DNA from: Seonamhaeicola maritimus
GTDB lineage: Bacteria > Bacteroidota > Bacteroidia > Flavobacteriales > Flavobacteriaceae
Reading direction: 5' to 3'
Assembly: GCF_008056315.1 (NCBI RefSeq)
Contig: NZ_VRKQ01000010.1
Span: 558,001 to 622,000, forward strand
DNA: 64,000 nt
Below the pieces are notes generated by a model. It searched no databases. It was not told the origin of the DNA and was given only the letters and a program-made list of their open reading frames with translations. Positions 27,202 through 35,806 of the stretch are shown here, piece by piece. Both the position numbers and the translations under genes were made by a program. Each line of letters starts with the position of its first letter. Position 1 is the first letter of the stretch.

Positions 27202-28326
27202 ATGGATTTTTTAGAGTACATACGACTTGTCTTTACAGACTACACCCTAAGAACCATCACTCTGGGAACAGCTATTTTAGGTGCTGTTACGGGTATGTTA
27301 GGAAGTTTCGCTGTACTCAGAAAACAAAGTTTATTAGGCGATGCTATTTCGCATGCGGCCTTACCTGGTATTGCAATTGCTTTCTTAATAACTGGAACTA
27401 AAGATAGTAATGTTTTACTCTTAGGGGCTCTAATTAGCGGGCTTATTGGAACATTTTGGATTAGAGGAATAATTACCAAAACACATTTAAAATCTGATAC
27501 TGCTTTAGGATTGATTCTATCATTATTCTTCGGATTCGGCATGTTGCTTTTAACCTTTATTCAAAAACAACCTAATGCTAATCAGGCAGGATTAGATAAA
27601 TACCTCTTTGGTCAAGCTGCTACTTTATTGGAAAGTGATGTTTGGATGATGGCTACTGTAACTGGCATATGTCTTATAATCTTATTACTATTCTGGAAAG
27701 AATTTAAAATGCTTTTATTTGATGCCGATTTCACTAAAACCCTTGGTTTCAATACTAAGGCTATTGACATCTTAATAACTAGTTTTATAGTGTTGGCCAT
27801 TGTTTTAGGACTTCAAACAGTTGGTGTTGTTTTAATGAGTGCTATGTTATTAGCGCCTGCTGCTGCCGCAAGACAATGGACCAATAGTTTAGGCAAAATG
27901 GTGTTTTTAGCAGCTATTTTTGGAGCTCTTTCAGGGGTTTTTGGAACAGCGGTTAGTGCTACACAAAACAACCTGTCAACAGGTCCTGTAATTGTAATTA
28001 TTGCTAGTGTTTTTGTACTGGTTTCATTTGTGTTTTCTCCAAGCAGAGGACTACTTTTTAAACAAATACGATTCATTAAAAATCGTCGTGATTTAAAACT
28101 TAATAAAACTCTAGCGTTTATGTATGGTATTGCTGAAACGCATGAAAACATATCACATCCACATACTGTCAAAATACTTAATAACTTCCAAGGATTTACA
28201 AAAGGTACGCTTCAAAAGTTAGTACATAAAAACTACGTTACTTTAGAAGGCAACATGTGGAGTTTAACAAAAAAAGGGTTTCAAGCTGCTTCAAATTTGT
28301 ATAACCAACAGAATGATGATGAGTAG
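27202..28326 (+). CDS. metal ABC permease with C-terminal winged-helix-like tail
   Basis: The 374-residue product has an ABC-3 permease core with about eight membrane spans (residues about 10-285), including GDAISHAALPGIAIAF and LMSAMLLAPAAAARQW. After the core comes a cytosolic tail of about 85 residues, from IRFIKNRRDLK to the end. It contains KGTLQKLVHKNYVTLEGNMWSLTKKGFQAAS, a helix-turn-helix plus wing pattern like the DtxR/MarR type. A standard permease ends near 280-290 residues. The tail may sense metal or regulate the transporter. It overlaps the next permease gene by 14 bases. Confidence 0.9.
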   Translation: MDFLEYIRLVFTDYTLRTITLGTAILGAVTGMLGSFAVLRKQSLLGDAISHAALPGIAIAFLITGTKDSNVLLLGALISGLIGTFWIRGIITKTHLKSDTALGLILSLFFGFGMLLLTFIQKQPNANQAGLDKYLFGQAATLLESDVWMMATVTGICLIILLLFWKEFKMLLFDADFTKTLGFNTKAIDILITSFIVLAIVLGLQTVGVVLMSAMLLAPAAAARQWTNSLGKMVFLAAIFGALSGVFGTAVSATQNNLSTGPVIVIIASVFVLVSFVFSPSRGLLFKQIRFIKNRRDLKLNKTLAFMYGIAETHENISHPHTVKILNNFQGFTKGTLQKLVHKNYVTLEGNMWSLTKKGFQAASNLYNQQNDDE

Positions 28327-29479
28327 TGCGCAAATAGAAATACAACTCATTGCAAGTTTAGCTGCTATTGCTTGTGCTATTCCAGGAACATTTTTGGTTT
28401 TGCGCAAAATGGCTATGATTAGTGATGCCATTAGTCATTCTATTTTACCTGGAATTGTAATTGGCTTTTTTATTACCCATGACCTCAACTCGCCTTTACT
28501 TATTTTATTGGCAGCCGCAACAGGAATTATTACAGTAATTTTAGTAGAGTACATTCAAAAAACAGGATTGGTAAAAGAAGATACCGCCATTGGCTTAGTA
28601 TTTCCAGCGTTGTTTAGTATTGGTGTTATCTTAATTGCCAAAAATGCCAATGATGTGCACTTAGATGTTGATGCCGTTTTATTAGGTGAATTGGCTTTTG
28701 CACCCTTTGATAGATTTATAATTTCTGATATCGATTTAGGCCCAAAATCTTTATGGGTTATTGGTAGTATTTTAATAGTTACCATTGGCTTACTCTTCGC
28801 ATTCTTTAAGGAATTAAAAGTAAGCACCTTTGATGCTGGTTTAGCAGCATCATTAGGGTTTTCTCCAGCCATTATGCATTACGGATTAATGAGTATTGCA
28901 TCGGTTACAACAGTAGGAGCATTTGATGCTGTTGGTGCTATTTTGGTAGTTGCACTTATGATTGCTCCAGCGGCTACTGCATACCTACTTACTAACAACT
29001 TAAAGCGCATGCTTCTTTACGCCATTGGCTTTGGTGTTTTTTGTGCCATATCTGGTTATTGGGTGGCGCATTGGTTAGATGCTTCCATTGCCGGTTCTAT
29101 AACCACCATGCTAGGTATTATCTTTTTATTGGTTTATTTATTTGCTCCTAACAAAGGTATTATTGCGGTACTATACAGAGAAAAACAACAACGTACCGAA
29201 GTGTCGTTATTAACCTTTTTATTGCACTTAAAAAACCACAACGAGGAAGAAGAACGCCATGTAAACCATCTAAACGAACACATTAATTGGCAAAAAGTAC
29301 GCAGCAAAACGGTATTAGAATTAGCGCTTAAGAACAATATGATAGTTGTTGATAACAATATAGTATCTCTAACCGAAAAGGGTAATGATTTCACCTCACA
29401 GGCCATTGATTATATCATTACCAATGAAGATGCTGAAATAGAACACATGAAAGACGACTTCTTTTTGTTTAGGGGGTAA
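28313..29479 (+). CDS. second metal ABC permease, also with a C-terminal tail
   Basis: This 388-residue paralogue of the preceding permease carries ABC-3 motifs MISDAISHSILPGIVIGF and VVALMIAPAATAYLL. Beyond the membrane core (about 1-280) it carries roughly 105 extra residues. A His/Glu-rich linker, HNEEEERHVNHLNEHINW, is followed by a winged-helix-like block ALKNNMIVVDNNIVSLTEKG. The His-rich linker could bind metal. With the first permease it forms the heterodimeric channel of the uptake system. yraN follows after 19 bases. Confidence 0.9.
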   Translation: MMMSSAQIEIQLIASLAAIACAIPGTFLVLRKMAMISDAISHSILPGIVIGFFITHDLNSPLLILLAAATGIITVILVEYIQKTGLVKEDTAIGLVFPALFSIGVILIAKNANDVHLDVDAVLLGELAFAPFDRFIISDIDLGPKSLWVIGSILIVTIGLLFAFFKELKVSTFDAGLAASLGFSPAIMHYGLMSIASVTTVGAFDAVGAILVVALMIAPAATAYLLTNNLKRMLLYAIGFGVFCAISGYWVAHWLDASIAGSITTMLGIIFLLVYLFAPNKGIIAVLYREKQQRTEVSLLTFLLHLKNHNEEEERHVNHLNEHINWQKVRSKTVLELALKNNMIVVDNNIVSLTEKGNDFTSQAIDYIITNEDAEIEHMKDDFFLFRG

Positions 29480-29498
29480 GTTTTGAATATATTGGTAT

Positions 29499-29858
29499 AT
29501 GGTTCAGCACAACGAACTTGGTAAAAAAGGGGAGCAATTAGCGGTTGATTTTCTTATTAAAAAGAATTATAATATCGTTGAACGCAATTATCGCTTTGAT
29601 AAAGCTGAAGTGGATATTATTGCTAAAAATGGAGACACTTTAGCTATTGTAGAAGTAAAAACACGTTCAAGTACTGACTTTGGGAATCCGCAAGATTTTG
29701 TAAAGCCAAAACAAATAAAAAATTTGGTAAAAGCAGTTGATGAATATGTTACTGTAAATGGTTTAGATGTGGAAGTTAGGTTTGATATTATCGCCATTGT
29801 TAAGGAAGAGAATAAATTCAATATTGAGCATTTAGAAAATGCCTTTTATCACTTTTAA
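29499..29858 (+). CDS. YraN family endonuclease-like protein
   Basis: The 119-residue UPF0102 protein has the restriction-endonuclease-like core: GKKGEQLAVDFL, then AEVDIIAKNGDTLAIVEVKTRSS with the D-(E/Q)xK catalytic pattern. Cellular role is unsettled; members are linked to DNA processing. Its last 4 bases overlap the convergent thioredoxin-like gene. Confidence 0.9.
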   Translation: MVQHNELGKKGEQLAVDFLIKKNYNIVERNYRFDKAEVDIIAKNGDTLAIVEVKTRSSTDFGNPQDFVKPKQIKNLVKAVDEYVTVNGLDVEVRFDIIAIVKEENKFNIEHLENAFYHF

Positions 29859-31192
29859 TCGTCTTCCAAAAACTTGTTTAAATCTTCAAAATCTTCAGGC
29901 TTACCGATAATTTTTTTGTCCTTATCTAAAATGAAATATGTTGGAGTAGCGGTAACGCTGTAATCATTACCAATTGGATTTTCCCACTTTCCTTCTCCAT
30001 AAACATGAATAAATTCAGGGTAATTGGTTATAAGGTCTTTCCATGGATTTGGTTCTTCTTCTAAGGCAATTGCTATAACCTGAACTTTATCCTTACTTTT
30101 TCCTTTTAAATAAGTTTGAAGCAATGGAATTTCATCTAAGCAATGGGCACAGGTGCTATTCCAAAAAACGAGTACATAATGTTCCGCATCATTTAATTCA
30201 CTTAACTTTTTAAGCTCGTTTTTTGCACCTTCACCAACTTCAAAAGAAAAGTCTGGAGCTATTTTACCAATCGATACATTTTCATACCTAATTAAAGCAT
30301 TCAACAATTCCTGATCGTTCATAGCTACCGCAATATCCATTAAATATTCTTCAGAAATATAGTTGGCCACAGTCTCAAAATTTAAGTCTACCATTTGTTG
30401 CCATAGACTAACCCATAGAATGCGCTTAACACCATTTGGAGCTTCATTCATAGCTTTATTAACAACATCAATATTGGTTTTGTAATTAACTATTTCATCA
30501 TCAGAATCTATAGTCATTCCAAACACATAGTTTAATACTCTTTCTTCTAAAAAGTTTGAACTTTGCAGGGTTTCATTGGTAAAATCTACATAATCAAAAT
30601 AATGATCTTTTAAATTGTTTACATATGTTTTTACATCTTCAAACCCTTCAGGTGTATATGGTTTATTAGCTTTAATAAACTCCAAAACAATGTGGTCTTT
30701 TGCAGCTTCCTCATAATTCTTTTGAGTGTCTTTTTGAGTTTCAAATATTTTAGCCAATGCCAAAGTATCTGTACTTTGTTCACTAAAAAACTTACCAATA
30801 CTATGGGTTACCATAGACATACTATTGGTATAAGAAGCCAATAATTTATTTTCTAAAGAAGTCAAAAATTTAGCACCAGTTTCTGAATTAAAAGTAAGCT
30901 CAACATCTTCTTTCCCATTGTAAATAATATCGAAATTGTAATCTTCTTGAGGAATGGCATATACCAATCTGTACATACCTTGAGTTACCGTAGAATCTAA
31001 TTGAATTATGAAGCTTCCATCTTCTTTTACCTCGGCATTGGTAATGTATTCTGACACCGTGGGAGTCACTTTATACAACAAAGCTACATTATAATCTTCT
31101 GCCGGTGAAAAGGTTCCTTTTATTGTGTGTTGCGCAAAAATTACTGTTGGCAACAACATTGAAATTATAATATGTTTTAAAGCGCGTTTCAT
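29855..31192 (-). CDS. TlpA-like thioredoxin domain protein
   Basis: A signal peptide (residues 1-20) is followed by an N-terminal DUF4369-like domain (about 22-110, HTIKGTFSPAEDYNVALLYK), a helical middle region and a C-terminal thioredoxin fold (about 300-445). The redox motif is CAHC in VFWNSTCAHCLDEIPLLQ, and the cis-Pro region is TATPTYFILD. It is an exported thiol-disulfide protein, possibly lipid-associated at the periplasmic face. It follows mfd after 20 bases on the same strand. Confidence 0.85.
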   Translation of the reverse strand: MKRALKHIIISMLLPTVIFAQHTIKGTFSPAEDYNVALLYKVTPTVSEYITNAEVKEDGSFIIQLDSTVTQGMYRLVYAIPQEDYNFDIIYNGKEDVELTFNSETGAKFLTSLENKLLASYTNSMSMVTHSIGKFFSEQSTDTLALAKIFETQKDTQKNYEEAAKDHIVLEFIKANKPYTPEGFEDVKTYVNNLKDHYFDYVDFTNETLQSSNFLEERVLNYVFGMTIDSDDEIVNYKTNIDVVNKAMNEAPNGVKRILWVSLWQQMVDLNFETVANYISEEYLMDIAVAMNDQELLNALIRYENVSIGKIAPDFSFEVGEGAKNELKKLSELNDAEHYVLVFWNSTCAHCLDEIPLLQTYLKGKSKDKVQVIAIALEEEPNPWKDLITNYPEFIHVYGEGKWENPIGNDYSVTATPTYFILDKDKKIIGKPEDFEDLNKFLEDD

Positions 31193-31212
31193 TTATTTAA
31201 TTAAGACAATAA

Positions 31213-34200
31213 TCAAGCCACAATGGGTTTTAATATCTTTAAGGCTTTATCCACCGAATTTACACCTTCAAAAGTAAGCAATAATCGCAAGCCTTTACGG
31301 GTTTGCTTCTCCTTCATTTTACAAACACTTGAGTTTGATTGCACATACTGAAGCACTTTTGTAAAAGACGAACTCTGATAAAAACTACTTTGTTGATCAC
31401 TAATAAAATACCCTACAAATTTACCTTGTTTCATGATGATTTTTTCAAACCCTATTTTAGTAGCAAGCCACTTAATTTGGACACTGTTTAGCAAATCGGT
31501 CACTTGTTCTGGTAATTCACCAAATCTATCAATTAATTCCTTTTCAAAAACTGACAATTCTTCCTCAGTTTTTAAGGCATTTAATTGTGTATACAAACTC
31601 AATCTTTCTGCAATATTGTTTACATAACTATCTGGAAAAAGCAGTTCGAATTCTGTATCAATAGTAACTTCTTTCACATAAGTTTTATCCTCTTCAGATT
31701 CATTATACAGGTCTTTAAACTCATTCTCCTTGAGTTCTTCAATAGCCTCATTCAGTATTTTTTGGTAGGTATCAAATCCAATTTCGTTTATAAAACCACT
31801 TTGTTCGCCACCAAGTAAATCCCCAGCACCACGAATTTCTAAATCTTTCATGGCAATATTGAAACCACTACCTAATTCAGTAAACTGTTCTAGAGCTGAA
31901 ATACGTTTACGAGCATCATCAGTCATAGCAGAATACTCTGGCGTTATAAAATAACAGAATGCTTTTTTATTGCTTCGTCCTACTCTTCCGCGCATTTGGT
32001 GCAAATCACTCAACCCAAAATTATTGGCATTATTGATAAAAATAGTGTTGGCGTTAGGAACATCTAATCCGCTTTCAACGATGGTTGTACTCACCAAAAC
32101 ATCAAAAGCACCTTCCATAAACTGCAACATAAGCTGTTCTAGTTTTTTACCTTCCATTTGTCCGTGGCCAATACCAATTTTGGCATCCGGCACCAAACGT
32201 TGAACCATACCCGCTACCTCTTTAATATTCTCAATTCGATTATGAATAAAAAATACTTGCCCGCCACGTTGAATTTCATAACTAACCGCATCACGAATAG
32301 TTTCTTCATTAAATCTAATAACGTGGCTTTCTATTGGATAACGGTTTGGTGGCGGCGTTGTAATAACCGACAAATCCCGGGCTGCCATTAAGCTAAATTG
32401 TAGCGTTCTTGGAATAGGTGTTGCCGTTAGCGTTAACACATCTACATTTTCCTTTATAGTCTTTAACTTCTCTTTTACGGCAACTCCAAATTTCTGTTCT
32501 TCGTCAACAATTAATAAGCCTAAATCTTTAAACTTTACATTTTTATTTACCAGCTGATGTGTGCCAATAATTATATCTACTTCTCCTTTTTCTAAGGCAT
32601 CTAAGGTTACACGCTTTTCTTTAGCAGTTCTGAATCTGTTCAAATAATCTACCACCACAGGAAAATCTTGTAAACGTTTTCTAAAAGTTCTAGAATGTTG
32701 ATAGGCCAAAATAGTTGTTGGTACCAAGACTGCTACCTGTTTACCATTATCTACCGCTTTAAAAGCTGCACGAATAGCAACTTCGGTTTTACCAAAACCA
32801 ACATCGCCACAGACCAGACGATCCATAGGGCGTTCGCTTTCCATATCGGCCTTAATATCAGCCGTGGCAGTACTTTGGTCTGGAGTATCTTCATAAATAA
32901 AAGAAGCTTCCAGCTCATGTTGCATATAACTATCAGGATTGTATTGATAACCTGTTTCAGTTTTTCTCTTTGCGTAAAGTTTTATAAGATTGAAAGCAAT
33001 ATGCTTAACCCTAGCTTTTGTTTTTTGCTTTAAGGTTTTCCAAGCAGTACTTCCAAGTTTGTATATTTTTGGAGGCTTTCCATCTTTACCATTATACTTT
33101 GTGATTTTGTGAAGCGAATGAATGCTCAGATATAAAACATCTCGCTCTCCATAAATCAACTTAATGGCTTCCTGCTTTTTACCTTCAACATCAATTTTTT
33201 TAAGCCCTCCAAAACGACCAATACCATGATCTATATGAGTTACATAATCACCAACATCTAAATTAGTGAGTTCCTTTAAGGTTATGGCTTGCTTTTTAGC
33301 ATACCCATTTTTAATGTGGAATTTATGATAACGCTCAAATATTTGATGGTCTGTGTAACAGACTAGCTTGTTATCATGATCTACAAAGCCCTGATGTAAA
33401 GATTGAACAATAGTTTTATAATGAACCTCTTGCTCTACATCTTCGAAAATATCATGAAACCTTTTAGCCTGCTGTTCACTAACACAAGCTATATAATTGG
33501 TAAATCCTTTATTGTGATTTGTATTTAAATCATCAATTAAAAGATTGAATTGTTTATTAAATGCTGGTTGGGGTGTGGTGTTAAATTGAATAATATCAGA
33601 CTCTACGTTTTGCTCAGAATTACGAAAGACATTTTGTGTCCCAAACTCTAAAATAGTATAGTCTAATAATTGCTTTTTTAGCAATGTTGCATTGCAAAAT
33701 AATTCGGCTGGCTCATCATGTTTAAGCTCTGTAGATAGATCTTTAAAAGCATCTTCTGCTTTTTCAAAAAAATCATCAATTCTTGAAAAAAGTAAATCCG
33801 CATTCTTTAAACAAACCACCGTTTTTTGGGCAATATATTTTAAAAAACTTTGACGACTTTCTTCTAAAAACTTGTTGGCAACATTAGGAATAATACTAAT
33901 TTTCTTTATCTGCTCAATAGATAATTGCGACTCTACATCAAAGGTTCTTATACTATCTACCTCGTCACCAAAAAACTCAATTCTATAGGGCTCATCATGT
34001 GAAAATGAAAACACATCAACAATGCCACCACGTACTGAAAACTCACCTGGTTCTGTTACAAAATCAACACGTTTAAATTGGTATTCAAATAAAATTTCGT
34101 TTACAAAATCTATAGATAAATTATCATTAACTGCTACTTTTAAAGTATTTCGTTCTAACTCCCTACGGGTAACTACTTTTTCAAAAAGCGCATCAGGATA

Positions 34201-34569
34201 GGTTACAATTATTGCCGGTTTTTTCCTTGAGTTAATCCGGTTTAAAACCTCAGCTCTTAAAAGTACATTGGCATTGTCTGTCTCTTCTATTTGGTAAGGA
34301 CGTCTGTAACTACCCGGGTAGAACAACACATCTTTATCATTAAGAAGTTGCTCTAAGTCATTTAAGTAATGAGCCGCTTCTTCTTTATCATTAAAAACTA
34401 ATAAAAATGGTTTTTCTGCAGTTTTAAAAACGCATGAAATAACATAGGAAAACGAAGACCCTACTAAACCTTTTAAATGCGTTTTACTTTGAGATTGGGC
34501 AATAGCATTCTGCAGATTTTGCGTTTGCAAAGTCTGTTCATAGGTTTGCGAGAGATTTGAAATACTCAC
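31213..34569 (-). CDS. mfd: transcription-repair coupling factor
   Basis: The 1118-residue motor displaces stalled RNA polymerase and recruits UvrA. Domains in order are the UvrB-like N-terminal region, the RNA polymerase interaction domain (LTNLDVGDYVTHIDHGIGRFGGL, about 430-450), then a RecG-like helicase with Walker A GDVGFGKTEVA (about 595), DEEQ box, TATPIPRTL and QMRGRVGRSNKKAFCYF. The C-terminal TRCF domain (about 970-1080) completes it. A TATATTTG element on the minus strand at 34595-34602 is the likely promoter. Confidence 0.97.
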   Translation of the reverse strand: MSISNLSQTYEQTLQTQNLQNAIAQSQSKTHLKGLVGSSFSYVISCVFKTAEKPFLLVFNDKEEAAHYLNDLEQLLNDKDVLFYPGSYRRPYQIEETDNANVLLRAEVLNRINSRKKPAIIVTYPDALFEKVVTRRELERNTLKVAVNDNLSIDFVNEILFEYQFKRVDFVTEPGEFSVRGGIVDVFSFSHDEPYRIEFFGDEVDSIRTFDVESQLSIEQIKKISIIPNVANKFLEESRQSFLKYIAQKTVVCLKNADLLFSRIDDFFEKAEDAFKDLSTELKHDEPAELFCNATLLKKQLLDYTILEFGTQNVFRNSEQNVESDIIQFNTTPQPAFNKQFNLLIDDLNTNHNKGFTNYIACVSEQQAKRFHDIFEDVEQEVHYKTIVQSLHQGFVDHDNKLVCYTDHQIFERYHKFHIKNGYAKKQAITLKELTNLDVGDYVTHIDHGIGRFGGLKKIDVEGKKQEAIKLIYGERDVLYLSIHSLHKITKYNGKDGKPPKIYKLGSTAWKTLKQKTKARVKHIAFNLIKLYAKRKTETGYQYNPDSYMQHELEASFIYEDTPDQSTATADIKADMESERPMDRLVCGDVGFGKTEVAIRAAFKAVDNGKQVAVLVPTTILAYQHSRTFRKRLQDFPVVVDYLNRFRTAKEKRVTLDALEKGEVDIIIGTHQLVNKNVKFKDLGLLIVDEEQKFGVAVKEKLKTIKENVDVLTLTATPIPRTLQFSLMAARDLSVITTPPPNRYPIESHVIRFNEETIRDAVSYEIQRGGQVFFIHNRIENIKEVAGMVQRLVPDAKIGIGHGQMEGKKLEQLMLQFMEGAFDVLVSTTIVESGLDVPNANTIFINNANNFGLSDLHQMRGRVGRSNKKAFCYFITPEYSAMTDDARKRISALEQFTELGSGFNIAMKDLEIRGAGDLLGGEQSGFINEIGFDTYQKILNEAIEELKENEFKDLYNESEEDKTYVKEVTIDTEFELLFPDSYVNNIAERLSLYTQLNALKTEEELSVFEKELIDRFGELPEQVTDLLNSVQIKWLATKIGFEKIIMKQGKFVGYFISDQQSSFYQSSSFTKVLQYVQSNSSVCKMKEKQTRKGLRLLLTFEGVNSVDKALKILKPIVA

Positions 34570-34594
34570 TTGATTGATTCCCTTTTAACGAATG

Positions 34595-34602
34595 CAAATA
34601 TA
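34595..34602 (-). promoter_or_regulatory. mfd -7 promoter element
   Basis: TATATTTG on the minus strand, 25 bases before the mfd start, fits TAnnTTTG. Confidence 0.4.
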
Positions 34603-34646
34603 ATATATAGCTTGATTTAAAGAACAATGAATTTTGGTATTATTTT

Positions 34647-34723
34647 GCGTTAGGGATTGAGGCATTTGTTGGAGCTCCTCCTTGAGAGCGACTACCGAAA
34701 GCCCGACCCTTGTGGTAACGCCC
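34647..34723 (-). repeat. dispersed intergenic repeat, copy B
   Basis: On the minus strand this reads GGGCGTTACCAC, then GTCGGGCTTTC, GTAGTCGCTC, GGAGCTC and TCAATCCCTAACGC, in the same order as copy A at 22910-22992. Its ends GCGTTA and TAACGC are perfect inverses. It lies between divergent mfd and the TerB-like gene. Confidence 0.65.
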
Positions 34724-34764
34724 AAAAAATTAAAATTTGGGTTTAAAATCTTAAAAATAATATG

Positions 34765-34772
34765 TACGTTTG
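34765..34772 (+). promoter_or_regulatory. -7 promoter element of the TerB-like gene
   Basis: TACGTTTG fits TAnnTTTG, 23 bases before the ATG at 34796. A TTG at 34737-34739 is 25 bases upstream, slightly longer than usual spacing. Confidence 0.45.
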
Positions 34773-34795
34773 CAGCAGCATAAAAACAATAATAT

Positions 34796-35227
34796 ATGTC
34801 GATTTCAGATTTATTTGATAGTGGATTTAAAAAGCGTAATGAAAGTCATTTTGCGTCAATAGTTAGAGTAGCGATGGCAGATGGCATAATTACAGATGAT
34901 GAAAAAGCGTTTTTAATTAGGTTAGCTAATAATTTATCTATTTCAGAAGGTGAGTATAAAGCTATTTTAAAAGATTATAAGTCGCATCCTATAAATCCGC
35001 CAGTATCTTATGATAGACGATTAGAGCGTTTATATGATTTAGTACGTATGGTATATGTGGATGATATTCATGGTGAACCAGAAGATTCACTTCTGAAAAA
35101 GATTGCCGTTGGATTAGGCTTTCATGCAGTAAACGTGAAATACATAATTGATAAAGCTTCTACACTTGTTAGTCAGGGAGCAGATTTAGACAATTTTGTG
35201 GACCAAATAAAGAATATGAATAGATAG
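34796..35227 (+). CDS. TerB-like helical protein
   Basis: The 143-residue all-alpha protein has the TerB pattern HFASIVRVAMADGIITDDEKAFLIRLANNL, with acidic metal-binding residues in the ADGxxxxxE segment, and a second half with RMVYVDDIHGEPEDSLLKKIAVGLGF. TerB-like domains are widespread and most are not linked to tellurite. There are no other ter genes here, so I make no resistance claim. A strong terminator follows. Confidence 0.75.
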   Translation: MSISDLFDSGFKKRNESHFASIVRVAMADGIITDDEKAFLIRLANNLSISEGEYKAILKDYKSHPINPPVSYDRRLERLYDLVRMVYVDDIHGEPEDSLLKKIAVGLGFHAVNVKYIIDKASTLVSQGADLDNFVDQIKNMNR

Positions 35228-35253
35228 AAAGTATAAAAAACTATCATATTTAA

Positions 35254-35284
35254 AGCGTCCAACTTTTGTTGGACGTTTTTTTTT
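35254..35284 (+). terminator. terminator after the TerB-like gene
   Basis: CGTCCAAC and GTTGGACG pair around TTTT, followed by a run of T. Confidence 0.9.
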
Positions 35285-35470
35285 GAAAAAACATTAGTAT
35301 TAAGTGAGTAAAGATTTTAAAAACTAAAATATAGGCCTTTGAAGTATAAGCAACTGGGAGACAAGCTTTTGCCAAAAACCTCAAGCATCTGCTAATAAGC
35401 GGACAGGGATTCTTTTATCTAAATTTATACATAACTACCTGATTATCTTTTGATTAAAACATAAAAAGTT
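35285..35470. other. intergenic stretch with an unassigned GC-richer block
   Basis: No gene is supported here. Bases about 35345-35415 are richer in G and C than the surroundings (for example CAACTGGGAGACAAGC and AAGCGGACAGGG). They might be a small RNA or a decayed gene; neither strand gives an open frame through it. Confidence 0.3.
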
Positions 35471-35500
35471 TTGTTATTTAAAAAATAGTTCTAATCTTTG
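35471..35500 (+). promoter_or_regulatory. promoter of the leader before the TPR gene
   Basis: TTG (35471-35473), 19 bases, then AATCTTTG (35493-35500), one base off TAnnTTTG. Predicted transcription start is about 35507, which leaves a leader of about 315 bases before the TPR start codon. Confidence 0.5.
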
Positions 35501-35545
35501 CATCGCAGTTTTAAACAAACTACTGCAACAAAAAAATAAGAAGTC

Positions 35546-35623
35546 ATGTTACAACATAGTATACTCTTTAAAAGAGCGTATAGTGATCTTGAGTCACTCA
35601 TGAGACTTCGGTGTTTTCTGTAG
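35546..35623 (+). CDS. putative 25-residue leader peptide
   Basis: ATG at 35546 to TAG at 35621-35623. The peptide begins MLQHSILFKRAYSDL and ends MRLRCFL. Its stop codon lies in the loop of a potential antiterminator hairpin, the geometry expected of a regulatory leader peptide. It has no run of one amino acid that names an effector. It could also be a chance ORF in a structured RNA. Confidence 0.35.
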   Translation: MLQHSILFKRAYSDLESLMRLRCFL

Positions 35624-35674
35624 ATTAACTTTCCAGAAAAAAATCCGAAGCAAGTAAACTGTTTCGGATTTTTT
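35606..35674 (+). promoter_or_regulatory. attenuator: competing antiterminator and terminator
   Basis: CTTCGG (35606-35611) plus TTTTCTG (35614-35620) can pair with CCGAAG (35645-35650) plus CAGAAAA (35634-35640). The alternative pairs AAAATCCGAA (35640-35649) with TTCGGATTTT (35663-35672), followed by T residues. The two folds exclude each other, as in transcription attenuators. Confidence 0.55.
35640..35674 (+). terminator. intrinsic terminator inside the TPR gene leader
   Basis: A 10-bp stem AAAATCCGAA/TTCGGATTTT with a 13-base loop and a T-run, lying 150 bases upstream of the gene it would cut off. Confidence 0.7.
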
Positions 35675-35776
35675 ATTCCTAAAATTTTAGAATACAAGTC
35701 TGAATCGGTTTTAAGAGCCACTATTTAGTGTGCATTTAAAACAGGTCTGTAAAGACTATTACAAAACAAGGAATTG

Positions 35777-35806
35777 TTGCCCCTAGCATTGGGTAAAAAC
35801 AAATGC
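35777..35806 (+). promoter_or_regulatory. possible H-type pseudoknot before the TPR start
   Basis: Stem 1 pairs TTGCCC (35777-35782) with GGGTAA (35791-35796), one G-U pair. Loop bases GCAT (35786-35789) pair with ATGC (35803-35806) across an A-rich linker. The tail ends 16 bases before the ATG at 35823, where a fold could gate translation. Confidence 0.3.

Noticed and set aside
27813-28172. 119-codon minus-strand ORF
   Set aside because: It is a shadow of the permease gene on the opposite strand; membrane-protein codons often leave long antisense frames.
32695-33033. 112-codon plus-strand ORF
   Set aside because: It is antisense to the helicase region of mfd, which is strongly conserved.
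34796-35227. Tellurite resistance
   Set aside because: Only a TerB-like fold is present; no TerC, TerD or TerZ genes are near, and the fold is widespread.
35491-35721. 76-codon minus-strand ORF in the TPR leader
   Set aside because: It crosses the two competing hairpins and the promoter of the leader, and its product has no recognisable pattern; RNA structure explains the stretch better.
35777-35806. preQ1-I riboswitch
   Set aside because: The topology is similar, but the loop sequence does not fit the consensus and the downstream gene has no queuosine role.
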